A stretch of DNA of 64,000 nt from the NCBI GenBank assembly GCA_020740775.1, contig JAHEWK010000006.1, forward strand, positions 248,001 through 312,000, given 5' to 3'. Origin of the DNA: Ilyonectria destructans. Taxonomy: Eukaryota > Ascomycota > Sordariomycetes > Hypocreales > Nectriaceae. This document shows positions 46,953 through 57,750 of this stretch, piece by piece; position 1 is the first letter of the stretch, and each line of letters opens with the position of its first letter. The notes beneath the pieces were generated by a model. That model was not told the origin of the DNA. It saw only the letters and a program-made list of their open reading frames with translations, and ran no database searches. The position numbers and the translations under genes are program-made.

Positions 46953-49713
46953 ATGTCTAGAAAGAAAGCTTGCGTCCCATGTTCAAGGTGAGGACTTCTC
47001 TATCTCTCTCAACCCCTTTCCCTCCCCCAGCTCTTTAGAACTCGCGACTAGACTTTGGGGAACAGTCAAGGTGCTGACACTGACCGCAATAGATCCAAGA
47101 TTCGCTGCAAGGGCGAGCGACCCTCGTGTTCAGCCTGCGACAGACGATCATTAGCCTGTGAATATGCCGGCTCTCGGCAAGGATCGCAGGATCACGATCA
47201 GGATCAGGATCAGCGCAGCAGAGATTCATCATCACCCTGCTTGACGCTGCGCGAGGATCTATGTGCTCCCATGTGTAATCAAGGCAGTGTTTCTCTACCG
47301 TCAACAGAGGATGAGCCCAACGACACCTTCGCTCTCCAGCCGATGCCAGGACCGGAAGGCGGGGTGGGAGACGCCGTCATGTCTAACCAACTATCAGTCC
47401 CTCATTCTCTATGTGAGTCGCAAACCGCATCTCAAGCCATTATCTGAGCTAACAAGTGAAGCTGCCAACTTCGAACTGTCTCCCTCGTCAAACTCGGACG
47501 TAATGTCCCTAATCCAGAGCATCGACTTTGGCTCTAACCTGGACTGGCTGCTCAATCCTCAGCCAGATGTATTGCTGTCATTTGATGAAGCTGACGATGG
47601 TTTGGGCGAGCCATTTCACAACATCTTCGGGGGCGTCTTTCCATCCTCCGAGCCACACCAGCAGGGAGTGATACCGAGTGTGTCTGCGCCATCCCTTCAC
47701 CAACCAGGCCTACAACCAGGATCTCCCTTAATATCCGGCCTTCCAACGCCCAATCCGCGTGAGGACTGTGGCCCGGATGACCCGTGGCCGATGGTCTGGC
47801 ATGCCCGCAAAATCAACCGCCTCCGCTTCCCACCTCTCGAATCGCCTGGTGGTTTCGTGCACCGGCCATACTTCTCGCCACATACTTACATCAACACCAG
47901 CATTCTCGCTGAGATGCAACGACTTGTAAATATGTGTTCGGTAGACGTTGAAGATCTCAGGCTGCCCGAAGCCGCCAAGCTGAATCATTGCATTGATCTG
48001 TATTTCGCAAACTTCACCCAGGTATGCCCGAGGAACCCGCATTGGCGTGGCATGAATGTGCCACTCAGAAACCTACCCAACATTTTGAGTGCTAATTGGC
48101 CATCCTAGGCCATGTCAATAATTCACCGTCCAACTTTCAATCCCCGAGCGAGTATTGTCGTCACCCTGTCGATGGCTGCCATCGGTATACTTTACTCAAA
48201 TTTTATACAAGCGCAAGAGTTCTCATATACTCTCTCTGAAGTTATCAGGAAGATTCTTATTCTTATGGTTGGTGATATTATGTATCTTCATTCAGCCTAC
48301 AGGTCTGACCGGGAAACAGGAAGAATACGACCGGAGATTCGTACGCACCGAGGACCACTTGACAGCACAGATCTTGCAGGGATTTCATGGATACTGCAGT
48401 GGCAATCAGCGCCTATTCGAGCTGAGTGAGACATCTCGCGGCTCGCTAGTTACCAATGCAAGACGTATGGGCCTTTTTACTCCAGAAAAGACGGATAAAA
48501 TATTGCATTCAGCCTTATCGACTGGCATTAGCCATAATTGGCTCGATTGGATTCGCAAGGAGAGACTAAGACGTCTAGGATGGGGTATTTATGTGAGTCC
48601 TTACTGCTAACTCAATGCTTCTGCCTTTTTAGAAATCTGAGGCATATTTGCCAAGCCCTAGATTTGTTTCACAACACATTAAGCTTGTGAGGAATGCTAA
48701 TCGCCACTGTTCAGATATATGATGCTGCAGTTTCCTACCTTCATAATATGCGGCCGTACTTGACAATTGGCGAAGTCAATATGAATCTACCATCAACGGA
48801 ACTTGAATGGGATGCTGAGAGTGCCGAGTCTTGGCTGCCCTTACGCTCGCAAACTGGAATTACTCACAAGCAAACTCTCCGTCAACTACTACGGACACTC
48901 GTCGACGGGTCAGCGCAGCCACTGAGTGAGTTCCGGGTGACATCCCACCAAACTGTGGTTGTAACAACTTTAGTACGGATGATCTGGACGACCAAAGAGC
49001 TTCGAGAGAACCCCATGCATGATCTGATCAGGCATGAGACAACGGGGGACCTCAATCACGGGCTTACTGAAGCGCTGGACCTGTTTCTGGAGTCTCCCCT
49101 CGTCGATCGCGACCTGAGAACCCAAGCGCAGACGAATGCCATGATACGACGGCTGAGCCTCGTACACATTGGGCATCTCTACGCAGCAGGGGACCTGATG
49201 AATTGGCTCTACCCCCTTATTCGGAACAGGGATGCTAACGGGATACTTAAGCGGCGAATGCAGCAGTGGAAGACTGACAGGCCTACCCAGGTCCGCAGTG
49301 CCACATTTCACGCGGCGCAAGTCATGGGCCTAACACGGCAATTCTCCGATCACAGCCCATACCAAGTCTTCGCCGTGTTCCAGGCAGGCGTGGTCTTGTT
49401 CTTTATGTCGAGACTACTCACGGAGCGATGCTCCACACCAGAGGGACGAGGTGCCAGTACGCCCAATCTAGAGCATATTCAGCTTGATTTCTTGGGCCTC
49501 CCGAGCGAGGACGCAGCTATCGTCAACGCCAGATGGGTTGAACATGGCCATCCTGTTGTTCTGGGGCTCCATGGAGTTCCTGACTTACATTCCAGGCAGG
49601 GACGGTTGCAAGTTTTGGAAAATACGGCAGATATGCTCAGCCAGATGCAGCTGGTCTGGGGTGTTGCTAAGAATCTACGCCGGGTAGTACTGGGGTTAAG
49701 AGACTTAATTTAG
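46953..49713 (+). CDS. Zn2Cys6 transcription factor with fungal_trans domain
   Basis: Exon 1 (46953-46987) and exon 2 (from 47093), joined by a 105-nt intron, give MSRKKACVPCSRSKIRCKG and SCSACDRRSLACEYAG, a complete binuclear zinc cluster (six Cys). A Gln/Asp-rich linker follows. The middle homology domain is recognised by VHRPYFSPHTYINTSI, SIIHRPTFNPRASIVV and LRRLGWGIY, with LPSTELEWDAESAESW after it, as in nuclear Zn2Cys6 activators. Several introns (for example one ending at 48108 before AMSIIHRPTF) restore frame; the junction near 47412-47456 is not settled. The gene lies at the edge of the catabolic cluster, where pathway regulators usually sit, and is the natural candidate to bind the CGG motifs in its promoters. 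Confidence 0.8.
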
Positions 49714-49919
49714 ATAGTACCTTAAGTAAAGAGATAAAAGTAGTATTACTATCTGGTTGCTAGTTCAGGTGTTTATGACAGTTTATATTGCAGCCTCTTA
49801 GGAGGCTAAGTAGCTAGATCTAGTAAAACTGGAAATAACAGACTATCTGTTAGTATTATAAAGTAACCTAACTTCTATCTTTATCTTAAGGTTAGTCTAG
49901 AAACTCTATATCAGTTGGA
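49714..49919. other. AT-rich 3' flank
   Basis: Low-GC sequence after the regulator gene. No feature beyond a likely polyadenylation region. Confidence 0.3.
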
Positions 49920-50450
49920 ATTATTATTGAAATCACTATTCTAACTACTGTTTTAAATTCGGACAGCACACAGTCGTCCTCAAGGCTGTACTTGACGAGG
50001 AAGCTGTCGCCCAAGACATCTTGCCCGGCGGTGTCGAAAGCAGCTCCCGCGTTGATCACGACCGAAACCCGCCTGAAGGGGCCCAACTTTCACGCCGCTG
50101 GCGTGCAGTAGGGACTTGTCGCTGAGACCTTGGATTTCAAGGACCTTGGTGACTTGGTTCTTGTACGCGTCGTAGACTGCAACGGTGGAGTTATACGGAA
50201 CGCTGGGAATCTGTGAGCTTTCTTGGAGACACCAGGATTTGCTGGTCTCGTCGAACCTGATTTAAGCAAGGCTTGTGCTCGGATGGAAGTAAGCATTTTC
50301 CGGGTACAACTGACTTGAAGAGACGTCGGTATTGTTTTCGATAGAAGGGCAGTGCTTCGGAGGGCCCACAGTGATAGAGACCGGGGAATGGGAACAAGAA
50401 CTCGAGCCGCCGCTAGATCGGGCACCTTTCGGTCACCTGCGCTGAAATTG
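49920..50450 (-). pseudogene. Tri14-like / six-bladed propeller-type protein, remnant
   Basis: The minus strand reads IRFDETSKSWCLQESSQIP, PYNSTVAVYDAYKNQVTKV and LLHASGVKVGPLQ, then after a one-base frame change near 50070, VSVVINAGAAFDTAGQDV and GDSFLVKYSLEDDC. This order matches fungal proteins similar to Tri14 (an accessory protein of trichothecene clusters, with paralogues in other fungi). Only about the middle third remains; no start, no signal peptide and no companion trichothecene genes are seen. It is broken and not evidence for any toxin pathway. Family naming is from memory of the motif and only moderately sure. Confidence 0.45.
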
Positions 50451-51063
50451 ATGTAAAGGCCAAGGAAAAGAATGAGGTTGTGCTCCCTCCGTACCTTGTG
50501 TCCTTGATGAGCTATGTTAATCCTGCCACGGCCATGTGGGGGTTCGAGAAAGAGAGAGAGAGAGAGAGGAGATGAAGAATTCTTTCTGGCTACTTTGGTG
50601 GAATTTTATGAAGACGACTCTGGGCATCTAGTTTCTGAGACGCGAGTTACAGCCTAGGGCATTGATGACGGAACTGACCTTGAATAATTAAGTACGTACA
50701 TTGGGTTACACAATTACACAACAGCAGGAGTTTGTTGGAGGAGCTTGGACTGAAACTCAATAAAGCAGCGCGGGATGTTTGAAAGCCCCTGGTACATGTG
50801 GAGGTAGACCCCGCTGAATCTGACAGCAACTCCATCTTGTCATTGTGGATAATGAAAATCCCAAATGTGCCTGGCTACAATCGGAGGGACCCCTCAGGGT
50901 TGTCTGACTAGATACATACACACCAGTTGTCCATCTCGTTTCACACATCCCAGGGCGTACACTCTACACCCCTTGCCTATCATCAGATCCCTTGCGTGAG
51001 CACTCTTTGCCGTGGACCCGTCACACGCAGCTACGCATTCTCCTACTCCAACAAGCCAGCCCT
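50451..51063. other. Intergenic with a GA microsatellite
   Basis: A (GA)n tract lies near 50548-50572. No gene recognised. Confidence 0.4.
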
Positions 51064-51999
51064 CTACCAACCCCTCTTCGTAGCTACGTGCTCAAATGCT
51101 TGTTGAATAGTACCGGCGAGGGATTCCGGCATACTGAGAAATGGCGAATGGCTGGAACGGAGGCTGGTGGTAAAGGAGCCGGCCGGGAATTCGGAAGCCA
51201 TGCCCTGCTGAACGGCGAGCGGGATGGCGACATCGTTCTCCGCGAAGATGTATCCGACCTCAAAACTGTTGGTCCATGGCGCAAAGTTCGATGTGCCGGA
51301 AAGAGCCTGTACGTTCTGGGTGCGGAGGAGAGAAGCCGCCTTGTTTGCAAGTGCGGGATTGACGTCCGCATAGAAGACATTGATAGGGTCGATGGCGGAA
51401 GCGTAGTCACCCTATCACGGAAAACGCCATGTTAGGGTTTCTGGGGAATCCTCGAGTATCTTTGAGAGTCTGTTTTCACATACCTGAATATTCCAGTGTG
51501 CGGATAAGCCGTCTCCCGAATGATCGAGAAGCTTGGACCCAACAGGAATTACCCACGCGGTCAGATACACAATCATAATGACACCCCCGTTCCGGGAACC
51601 TGCCTTGCCATCATGCTTGAGACCCTCCACGGCGTTAGATACTGGAATACCGCCATACGAGTGCGCCACCACGATGACCTCATTGCCCGCGTCAATAAGC
51701 CGCTGCAACTCGACACGAACGGCAGCTATGTCATCTTCGAGGCCCAAGCTGGGATCCGGGCTACCCACAGTGGCCAGCGCTACGGCCGAAGTGGGGAATC
51801 CCTTGGTTGAGAGGGCCGAGCGGACGAGATCGAAGGCCCATGGATCGTGGCAGGCCCCCGGAGTAAAGAGGATCGTGGGCAGCTCCATGCCCGAGACAGC
51901 AGCTGCAGAAGACATAGATACCAAGAGGGGGAGGAGGACGGCGTGGAGAAAGATGATCTGGCGAGGAGGGTGGCACGATTGCATCTGCCGCTTTATCAT
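51064..51999 (-). CDS. Secreted or membrane-anchored alpha/beta hydrolase
   Basis: Two exons (51484-51999 and 51064-51411) with a 72-nt GT-AG intron give 287 residues. The N-terminus MIKRQMQSCHPPRQIIFL continues with a hydrophobic stretch (HAVLLPLLVS) that could be a signal peptide. Then TILFTPGACHDPWAFD, the oxyanion region; VIVVAHSYGGIPVSNAV with the Ser nucleophile; VGYIFAENDVAIPLAVQ with the Asp; and LRSSHSPFLSMPE with the His. The pattern is that of small esterases of the alpha/beta hydrolase-6 type, often described as salicylate-esterase-like. The real start could be the inner Met of MSSAAAVSGMELP, which would make it cytosolic. No stops or frameshifts. Confidence 0.85.
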
Positions 52000-53370
52000 G
52001 CGAGACAGTCACGCTGTACAGATGAGGGTCCTCGGGATTGCTCTCGGCACCCACGGTTGTCGAGACCTCGGTATTGCCGCCGGCCGTCGGTTACTTATGA
52101 CCTAGTGTACGAAAGTGGCTGGGGCTCGGAAACATTTCGGGCCGAGTCAACTTGTAGGAACTCGATTTATACCCCCAATCCTGCTGACTGCTGAACCACC
52201 TTTGATGTTCACACGCCGTTAGTCGTTCTGGTCTCGGATTTCCACCGCCTAGCTTATCGAGGACCGGTCAGGGGTGGTGGCAGAACAGGGGCTTGGCCTG
52301 TCTTGTTTCCCAGATCAAGCTGCAGGCATCAAGGCCTGTATGAATAGTGCCCGCCTTGGTGACCGGGGGGGCCTTAAAGTCCGAAAGTCCGCGGCAAAAC
52401 CTAGCCCAGGTACGGAGGATAAAGTGGTTAGTTTTAGTCCGATATCCTGGGGCCGAGATGCTCGGACCGAAATGTGTAGCCTGGTGCAGATAGGCGTTAT
52501 GATATTTCAGGTTCTGCTAGGGATACAGCTAAGGTATTTCAGTACTTTCACTATAATATTGTAAGGGGAGAGTCCTAAATTTGTCCAACAGTAGGGATCT
52601 GTATTTTAGAGTATCTTAAGCTAAAAAGAAGAAGGAAGAAAGGAACCTCTTTGCGATATCGCTGTAAAGACTCTGCGTATTTATAGTATAGCCGGATAAT
52701 AGTTCCTCTCAGGCCCGGCTTAAGCCTAGTCCCTCAACTGAGACTCAGCCTCTAATATACTTATTCCCCTCTTTCTGTAGTGTGTGACCTGGGAGATGTC
52801 CGAACCGGGGTGCAATCAAGACAACTGCGCCGTAGGCCATCGCGCGACAGCGCAGATCCAGCCCGAAGCGCCCGATCATCTATCTATTCCTTCCTAAAAA
52901 TAGTTTGCCCGGCAAGTGACCCTTCCAAGCCTTAACGTACTTTGGATTATTCAACGTCGATGTGACGAGAGGTCGAGTGACTGAGACACCTACTCGAGCG
53001 TGCCAAGCCATGCACTGTCGACGGGAGGGAGCGAACCCTCACGGAGAAGAGAGCGGCCAATAGACTGTTTGCCTTAGTTGCTTTCAAGATATGCCTAATG
53101 AGTCAGTCCGATAGTAACTAACCCTGAAAACTGTCCGCCGTAAGCGAACCTCCTACGAGCAGAGGCCCAATGCGAAGCGCATACATTCTCAAGAAATAGG
53201 CCAAATGAGAGCCTTTTGTTTGGGAACATTTTACTTTAGGACATTTTACTTTAGAGCATATGTATAGAGTACTTTATTGGAAGAAACTGTTATAATTTGA
53301 CTTTGGCGGCTTCTTTCAGCATGCTGCCGGCATAAACAATGTGCCCTGAGGCGGCTCTAAAGAGCTACTT
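52000..53370. other. 1.4-kb stretch without recognised genes
   Basis: Includes the promoter of the alpha/beta hydrolase. A T-arm-like hairpin near 53020-53045 is discussed under rejected items. No coding family or transposon end was recognised. Confidence 0.4.
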
Positions 53371-54298
53371 CTAAGACCCACCGGCATGGCCTTTGGCCTT
53401 GAACTTCTCCTCCAGCTTCGCATAGCCTTCGCTTCCTCCCACATCCAGGTCCCAGTTTACAGCAGGAAGCTGAGTGGCCTCGAGAGTACGGAAGTACGAA
53501 ACGCCCCGCCTCTCAGGACCGGACGCGCCACCTATGACACGAGGGTTAGTGCAACTAGAGTCTGTTGCTTTTGGCCAATGGTCCACTGACATTAGGGTCT
53601 AACGTTGATCTAATTTCGTTCGTTGCGTCTTCCCGTACCCAAAAGTGCGTGCCCTCAACGATGACCATTGTCGTCGACGTCACATCTGAGCTGTATCGCG
53701 ATTTCCACTCATGGACACTGTCCAACTTGCCTTCGACACTAAACACCGACTCTCTCACTCGGGGACACTTGACATTCACGCAATCGTAGGCCGGCGTTAG
53801 CCCGGTGACGGCCGATTCGCTTGCATCAGTGGGGGCATTGACGCCCGCGGCATTAGCCGCGAGCACGTTTTCCTCTATAGTGATGCTGATGACGCACTCT
53901 TTGGTGATTAGTAAGTTCCGTAGCGTGTCGTTTTCCTGGAAGAACCCTAACATAAAAAGCGGCGGGTCAGAGCTGAAGCAGGTGAAGTAGCTGAAGGCAA
54001 CTAGGTTCTCGGACAAGCCGTCGGCCGCACGCGTCGAGACAAGGGCGACAGGGCGCGGTGAAATGGCACAAGTCAAAAGTTTGTAGTTGTCGAAGCCAGA
54101 GCGATTGGAGTCGTATTGGTTGATAGAGAGGAACTTCGCGTCGGAGGCCAAAGATTTATCGGCACCGTCGCCTAACTCCCAGTTGGGGTCTGGCCTCTGG
54201 GTGTGGCGGAATTGAATAGACGGGTCCCAAGGCGGGCGTGTCGCTTCAACGGCTTTGATATCCGGCCTGTAGAACTCGGCAATATCAGCTCCAGACAT
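53371..54298 (-). CDS. Flavin reductase-like domain protein (FMN-binding)
   Basis: Exon 1 (53604-54298) and exon 2 (53371-53554) are joined by an intron with donor GTTAGA and acceptor CTCTAG, which brings NEIRST into frame with CTNPRVIGGASGPERRG; total 292 residues. The core reads YKLLTCAISPRPVALVSTR, DGLSENLVAFSYFTCFSSD and PPLFMLGFFQENDTLRNLL, the flavin-binding pattern of the flavin reductase-like family, followed by SITIEENVLAANAAG. The end GVSYFRTLEATQLP is the usual C-terminal segment. Members reduce flavin with NAD(P)H or bind FMN as an oxygenase partner. It may have supplied reduced flavin to the oxygenase whose decayed gene lies at 60.7 kb, but this is only a neighbourhood inference. 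Confidence 0.8.
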
Positions 54299-55166
54299 CT
54301 TTGATAGCTCCGATAGTAATCGTCAGGAAAGACTAAGAGGAAGTTGGAAAAGAAGCCCAGGAAACAATGCAAAGTTTGTGTTGTAGGGTTGATGGCGACC
54401 TGAGCATTTCTTAAGTTCGAAACACTCTGCGAAGCGCCCAGATATGGTATATATGTCTAGTCCTACTCAAGACAATCGTGGGTTCGGCGGGACCTCCATC
54501 AGCGGGAACTCCAGGAAATCAGTCGCAACAGCGGTGTAGATCTACATTAACCGAAAGAGAAACATAGGATGCACATGCTCTACGCCCTAAGAACCCGCGA
54601 ACTTCCGGCTCCTTTGCCTCATCCCCGTAACCCTCAAACCTCCCCACAGCTCTTTCGGAATCACCTCATCACTCAGAATGATCGGCTTCTACCATACCTA
54701 CGGAGTATACGTAAGCAAGAGCGAGTCATGTCCTGACTTCGTCCGAAAACCCGGAGTTAGGGTTGATAGGGCCGAAACGTGTTGCCTCCGATACCCATTG
54801 CCAGGGCTGCAGTTCGCAGTTCTGTGGCGTTTTACCCGATTTTAGAGTCGCTCGACAATGTTGTCCAATTCCGACTCAGCCATCGACACCTGGAAGGCCG
54901 GCGCGCAACAAGGATCCATTACAGGACAATAACGACCTCGAGCTTCTCCGTCCTGCCGTGGAAAAGTCAGGAACTTAAGATCGTATATCCGATTGCCCGA
55001 AAGTCTACTTGCATCCTCGTGGAGCCGACGATCATGGAGTATGGGAAGGATAAATAGGGAGGTTAAGAAGCATCTCCAACATCAATTTCATCCTCGGAAT
55101 CCAAACAGTAGTTTTGTTTGCTCGTTGGAATTGTTCAATCTACCCTCCCACACATCCGCAAATACC
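54299..55166. other. Divergent intergenic region
   Basis: Promoter side of the flavin reductase-like gene and of the SDR pseudogene. No other feature recognised. Confidence 0.4.
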
Positions 55167-56123
55167 ATGGCGAACCAGTTTTCTTCAGTCCACCAGTCGC
55201 CGAGCGGCCCCGGTGACGCCCGTCCTACAGCCATTCGGATCATCGAGGACGGTACCCTAGAGGGAACGCTTAATGGAAGTGTCGCCCTCATCACTGGTTG
55301 TTCTTCCGGCATTGGCGTCGAGACCGCCCGGGCCATGTTTCTCGCCGGGGCAACTCTCTATCTCGCTGCCCGCAACGTCGAAAAGGCAAAGGCTGTGCTG
55401 GGAGAACTCGCAGAAAGTGACCGTATTCACATCTTAGAGTTGGACCTCGAGTCTTTCGCTAGCGTACGGGCCTGCGCCTCTGAGTTTCTCTTGGGAAACC
55501 CGACCCTAGACATTCTCATCTGCAGCGCTGGGGTTATGGCAACCCCAAAAGGCCGGACCAGGGATGGATTCGAGACGCAATTCGGCACAAACCATCTTGG
55601 ACATTTCATCCTGTTTAACCTTCTTCAGCCTGCACTGCTGGCGGCCGCGAAGCCAGCAAGGAGTTCACGCGTCATCGTGGTATCATCGTCCGCCCACCGC
55701 TTCGGCGGAGTCAATTTTGATAATATCAATTTCGATGGCAGTTACGATCATCTGGCGGCATACGCGGCCAGCAAGACGGCGAATTTATGGACGGCCAATG
55801 AGATCGAGTGTCGGTATGGGTGGCAGGGCATACACACATGGAGCGTTCACCTCGGCTTCGTTGCGACCAATCTGGGGCAGCATATGCCTGACGGACAGTG
55901 GGAAGGCATTATGGCCGACCCTTACATGGCATCCATCCTGAAGAATCCCAATCAAGGTGCCTCGACAACCATTTGAGCCGCAGTGGCACCGGAGCTGGAA
56001 GGAAAAGGCGGGAAGTATCTGGAAGACTGCGGTTTTACGGAGGCCTGGGATCCTGCTTCTCACCTTTGGGGGCCAGGCTATGGGTCCCATGCCTACGATG
56101 AGGACAAGGAGATCAGGTTGTGA
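55167..56123 (+). pseudogene. Short-chain dehydrogenase (retinol dehydrogenase-like) with one nonsense codon
   Basis: From MANQFSSVHQSPSG at 55167 one frame gives the cofactor loop ALITGCSSGIGVETARAMF, the DLESFASV segment, LDILICSAGVMATP, the catalytic Ser in VIVVSSSAHRFGGVNF, and YAASKTANLW with the catalytic Tyr-x3-Lys. At 55974 TGA replaces what is normally Trp in the WAAVAPELEGKGG segment; after it the frame continues to a natural stop at 56121 (CGFTEAWDPASHLWGPGYG). No indels are visible. A truncated protein lacking the last 49 residues might still fold partly. The single G-to-A change suggests very recent loss, or a sequencing or strain-specific variant. Confidence 0.75.
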
Positions 56124-56694
56124 ACCAAGTCCATGGAGCTGGTGGGTTAAATGTGCTGTACAATAGCCGCTACGGCTTCTTTCCCGGACGCGCTGAAGGT
56201 ATCTTGAATTAGTAGTATTGATGACCTCCGGTTCATGCTCCGGCACAACATCAGGATCTTGGGCGCGGCGGCTTGCCCTTTCCTCAGATGCTCACCAAAC
56301 TCCTGTACGGTAGAATTTATCTTCGCTTGGCACAATCAAATTTGAGTGCGCATATCGAACAGGGAAGTTTGTGCTCGTATTCGCCATTTCCTTTACTGCA
56401 TTCCTCCTCTTGAGAGAGAACCGCGACTGTTTGAAACATGATATAAGTTACCCAACCATTCCGCGTCCGAGTACTCCGGACGTGGACACATCACCAGGTG
56501 GAAGTGCTTCCGACAAGATTGACGACGATCTCATCGTGCTGAGCCCAGACCACAACATGGGTTGTATTTCTTTCTGAATTGTATTTCTATCTGAATTGCT
56601 ACAGCACCAACATTTTAACATTTTCCCCCACCCTTATTAGGCCAAGTTTGGATAAGATCAGAAATCAGGTATTGAGTTTTCCTCAAGCTCCATC
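56124..56694. other. Convergent intergenic region
   Basis: 3' flanks of the SDR pseudogene and the following alpha/beta hydrolase. No gene recognised. Confidence 0.4.
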
Positions 56695-57750
56695 TCATAA
56701 TTGCTGAGCAACCTTATCAAGAAAGGCCATAACGTTATTCAAGCCTCGAGTCACAGGAGTCTGCGCAGTTTCAGCAGCCTCTATATCGGTTCCGGAGGCA
56801 AGCTCCATCAAATCGAACGCATGGCCCCTGCCCTCCACTTTCTCAAGCAAGACTTCGATTCCGAGCTTCTTGAGTGCCTGAGCTGCATGCTCGCTCTGCT
56901 CCACGCCAACCGCGTCGTCTTCGGTTCCGTGGATTAGTGCCGTAGGAGGGTAGTTGGGAGACAAGCCAGCGGCAATGGGAAAGAATTTTCGGTGCTGGGG
57001 CTGAATGGCATCGAGACCAGACTTCCTGATCTGGACAGCCAGTCCCTGGACGCCAGTGAGCAGTTCGGGGTATAGGGCCGCTTCATGCATTGCCCTAACT
57101 AAGCGAAACCGCGGATCCTTAGAAAGGTCAAAGCCAGGGTTGTGTTCGTCAATGACGTTGACACCCTTTGCTTCTGCAATTTCCTCGAGGACAGCCTCCA
57201 GGTTGGAGAGAGGGGGGGCCTTGTTGGGTGGCAAGCCGGCAGTGATGTAGCGGGGCCGTGCCAAGTCATTCATGCCATACACTGACATGACGCCGATAGG
57301 CTGTGGAGAGGTGAGCTGGCTAGCCGTGGTCGTAGCAAGGTAACCACCGGCACTTGCCCCCGCGATAATAACACGCTTGGTCAGGTTTTCTTGAACGTAC
57401 TTGGCCGCATCCAAAGCATCGCTCAAAAGCTCTTCTCCTGTGGCTTCAGGGAGCAGTCGATACGATGGTGAGACGAAAGCCCAGTTGCGGCGCAGAGCAG
57501 CATTGACGAGCCAGGTAGGAGTCCAGACATCCTTGCCTCCAAAGACCTGGATGATAACCATGAGTTTTAAACCCTTTATTTAATGGTGCCATTAGTCAAT
57601 TCTTACTAGGAAACCGCCATGATAGTGGATGATTGCGGTGTCTGGGACAGAGCCAAGTGGTGTAACGACATCCAAAGTCAGGTCAAAAGAGCCAACTCTC
57701 TTGAAGACATGGGTTTGCTTCTCGAAGTTGTGGGCATAGTGATCGGCCAT
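56695..57750 (-). CDS. Alpha/beta hydrolase (esterase/lipase, HGG type)
   Basis: Exon 1 (57607-57750) and exon 2 (56695-57546) with a 60-nt intron give 331 residues. The start MADHYAHNFEKQTHVF leads to AIIHYHGGFL (oxyanion HGG), the splice adds VFGGKDVWTPTWLVNA, then WAFVSPSYRLLPEATGEEL, VIIAGASAGGYLATTTASQ (Ser nucleophile), PTALIHGTEDDAVGVEQSE (Asp) and VEGRGHAFDLMEL (His). The protein is intact and lacks a signal peptide, so is probably cytosolic. It resembles the hydrolase at 33 kb in architecture but is not a close copy. The substrate is probably a small ester. Confidence 0.88.

Noticed and set aside
49920..50450. A toxin biosynthesis cluster suggested by the Tri14-like remnant
   Set aside because: Only a broken fragment is present, with no terpene synthase or other trichothecene genes nearby.
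53015..53050. Possible minus-strand tRNA T-arm (GAGGGTTCGCTCCCTC)
   Set aside because: The hairpin is present but no matching acceptor stem or anticodon arm was found at the right distance.
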